Below, piece after piece: positions 62,827 through 64,000 of a DNA stretch of 64,000 bases. The translations under genes and the position numbers were made by a program. Origin of the DNA: Erythrophleum ivorense (Eukaryota > Streptophyta > Magnoliopsida > Fabales > Fabaceae); the NCBI GenBank assembly GCA_026724425.1, contig JAIUCV010000076.1:3309501-3373500 (forward strand), given 5' to 3'. The notes below the pieces were generated by a model that was given only the letters and a program-made list of their open reading frames with translations, ran no database searches and was not told the DNA's origin. Position 1 is the stretch's first letter. Each line of letters starts with the position of its first letter.

Positions 62827-64000
62827 TGATATATCCATATTTTACATGTTTTTACCTTGGTTTTCTTTATATTTTCTTACCCAATAATAATGATTTTGTA
62901 TCCAAGAGGTAGTTTTCTTGTATATTGTGGTTTTGGGAAGCAAACAGGTCAAAATGGCAAAAAGAAGGCAAAAGAGCTTAAAACAATGATCCATGCAAGT
63001 TCCCAAGTCAAGAGCTTCAACAAAACTCAAGTTAGCCGGTTTCCGCATTCGGACAGAATCGAAGCGCCCGAAAGATGACCGCGGGAAAGGGTCTTTCCTA
63101 CGTCCAAATCATGAGATCTTTATATGGAAAGATAGATAAATGAGTCATGCGTCGCGACGAAGTGGAATTGGGCTATTTGGAGCAGAAATGCGGCCTAGGA
63201 GCTTTTTCTCCCAAGACATGTCCGTCTGGCGAGTAAGTGAAGCCCATGGAGCTTGGATGAGCAAAATGGACTGGGATCACTTCGGGCCAAGCCTAAACCT
63301 CATCATGACTCAAGCCCACATCTCTACATGCGAAAAGGAGCTGGAAGCCGCGCCTCACTCAAGACTTGGAGAGCAAGTTCACGCGTGGAGAAGAAATGGA
63401 AAGTTTCCTCTTCTCCTTTGCGCATTAACTCAGCCGACCTAGCCTCCCCTCTCCTATATATACTCGCTTTTAGCCTCTTGTATCATCATCAGAGACACAC
63501 CAGAACACATCTTGAAACTCTTTCAATAAACCGGAGCCACTTAGGTGGTCTCCTTGTTCTTTCTTCTTCTTCTTTTGCATCTTGTACATACTCGCATGTT
63601 TAGATAGTTTTAGGTCTAGGTTTAGAGGTTTCCCTCTATGGAAGGGCCACGGTTTGATCCATATCACTCCGCCTCTCTCCATTAGAATCATGGGATCCTC
63701 TCTACTCCCTTAGACTCATTATTGAATCATAGATCTTTCAAAGAAGACATGATATGATAAGCCATCAAGAATCGGTTGTTAAAGAAAGGGAAACCTTATG
63801 GTTCACCATCTTTATTCATACCTAAAGCTTGTTGCTAGAGTAGCTAACTAGCGACTTGATCCAAGGTTGATATACTCTCCAAAAGCTTGTTATATCTCCG
63901 GTCCTAATATTTGATGGGCAAATCGTCTTAGGCTATGAAAGTAGACCTAAGGAGTTTTGTGAACAATCACTACCCGATTTTATTGCATGTTTCACTCTTC
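62827..64000 (+). repeat. B 3' LTR (cut by window end)
   Basis: Copy of 57464-58637 at a constant offset of 5363 bp. Differences seen: near 63085 (G for C), 63105 (C for A) and 63201 (G for T). Confidence 0.9.

Larger units (their letters stand above)
57464..64000 (+). mobile_element. B: young non-autonomous Athila-like element
   Basis: 5' LTR 57464-59041, canonical tRNA-Asp primer site, one 497-residue ORF, a long non-coding domain, polypurine tract and a 3' LTR (62827 on, cut by the window). The 1174 bp of 3' LTR visible align without indels to the 5' LTR with about three differences counted by eye, so it is probably the youngest insertion here. It lacks pol and a recognisable capsid domain. 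It is inserted into the T2 integrase; left flank TTCCC. Confidence 0.85.

Noticed and set aside
1..64000. CRISPR arrays, bacterial operons, phage or tRNA/rRNA genes
   Set aside because: Tandem repeats here lack spacer-like unique inserts of constant length. Genes have introns and plant retroelement structure. Nothing was recognised by eye as an rRNA or tRNA gene.

Overview
The window reads as repeat-rich, probably pericentromeric, chromosomal DNA of a plant, most likely a Brassicaceae species. The reasons are spliced genes with GT-AG introns, plant-type primer-binding sites (tRNA-Asp for Athila-type elements, initiator tRNA-Met for chromoviruses), an Athila env-like ORF, and one COMT-family O-methyltransferase gene that resembles Arabidopsis paralogues. 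Only one gene looks like a functioning host gene. Almost all the rest is nested transposable elements. Family names are by recognition only; no database was searched.

Left third. E1 (1-8113, +) is an Athila-like LTR element with gag and protease but no pol; its 5' LTR is cut by the window edge. A 216-bp wedge of GGTCTAC-rich DNA follows, then E2 (8330-20937, -), a long Athila element with gag-pro-pol broken by stops and frameshifts and an intact env-like ORF. E2 appears to sit inside M1 (wedge plus 20938-27040), a MULE/VANDAL-like repeat domain. M1 carries a MURA-like scrap, an ankyrin/TPR-like exon, a ~220-bp tandem array of GGTAGAC motifs, and a solo LTR (24180-25489) with a perfect 5-bp target duplication.

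Middle. 27041-31090 is the only gene island: unassigned DNA with a short tandem repeat, a hAT-type MITE (28081-28619), and the four-exon O-methyltransferase gene (29492-30923). Its promoter has a duplicated 36-bp palindrome-bearing block around a TATA box. After it come a Copia relic (31092-34326) split by a second solo LTR (32738-34061), a TRIM-like miniature element (34327-34850), and a second MULE-like domain M2 (34851-37159 and 43697-44377). M2 is split by T1 (37160-43696, +), a decayed Tekay-like chromovirus with both LTRs.

Right third. T0, a minus-strand Tekay-like copy (44378-45614 and 51594-51868), was invaded by A (45615-51593, +), a gag-protease Athila-like element that itself carries a solo LTR (49454-51092) with perfect target duplication. 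T0 was also invaded by T2 (51869-57463, +), a Tekay-like element with recognisable gag, protease, RT, RNase H and integrase. B (57464 to the window end, +), a very young non-autonomous element, was inserted into the T2 integrase. B has near-identical LTRs and an unusual coiled-coil plus truncated-protease ORF in place of gag.

The elements do not form a pathway. Structural themes shared between copies are the main interest: (i) a TGTCGATCGACA palindrome family in all Tekay-like LTRs; (ii) a hairpin followed by a purine tract in the 3' non-coding domain of three Athila-type elements; (iii) splice-acceptor-like sequences just before gag and env start codons; (iv) a possible intron at the gag-protease junction of T1 and T2; (v) short-motif arrays in the MULE-like domains.
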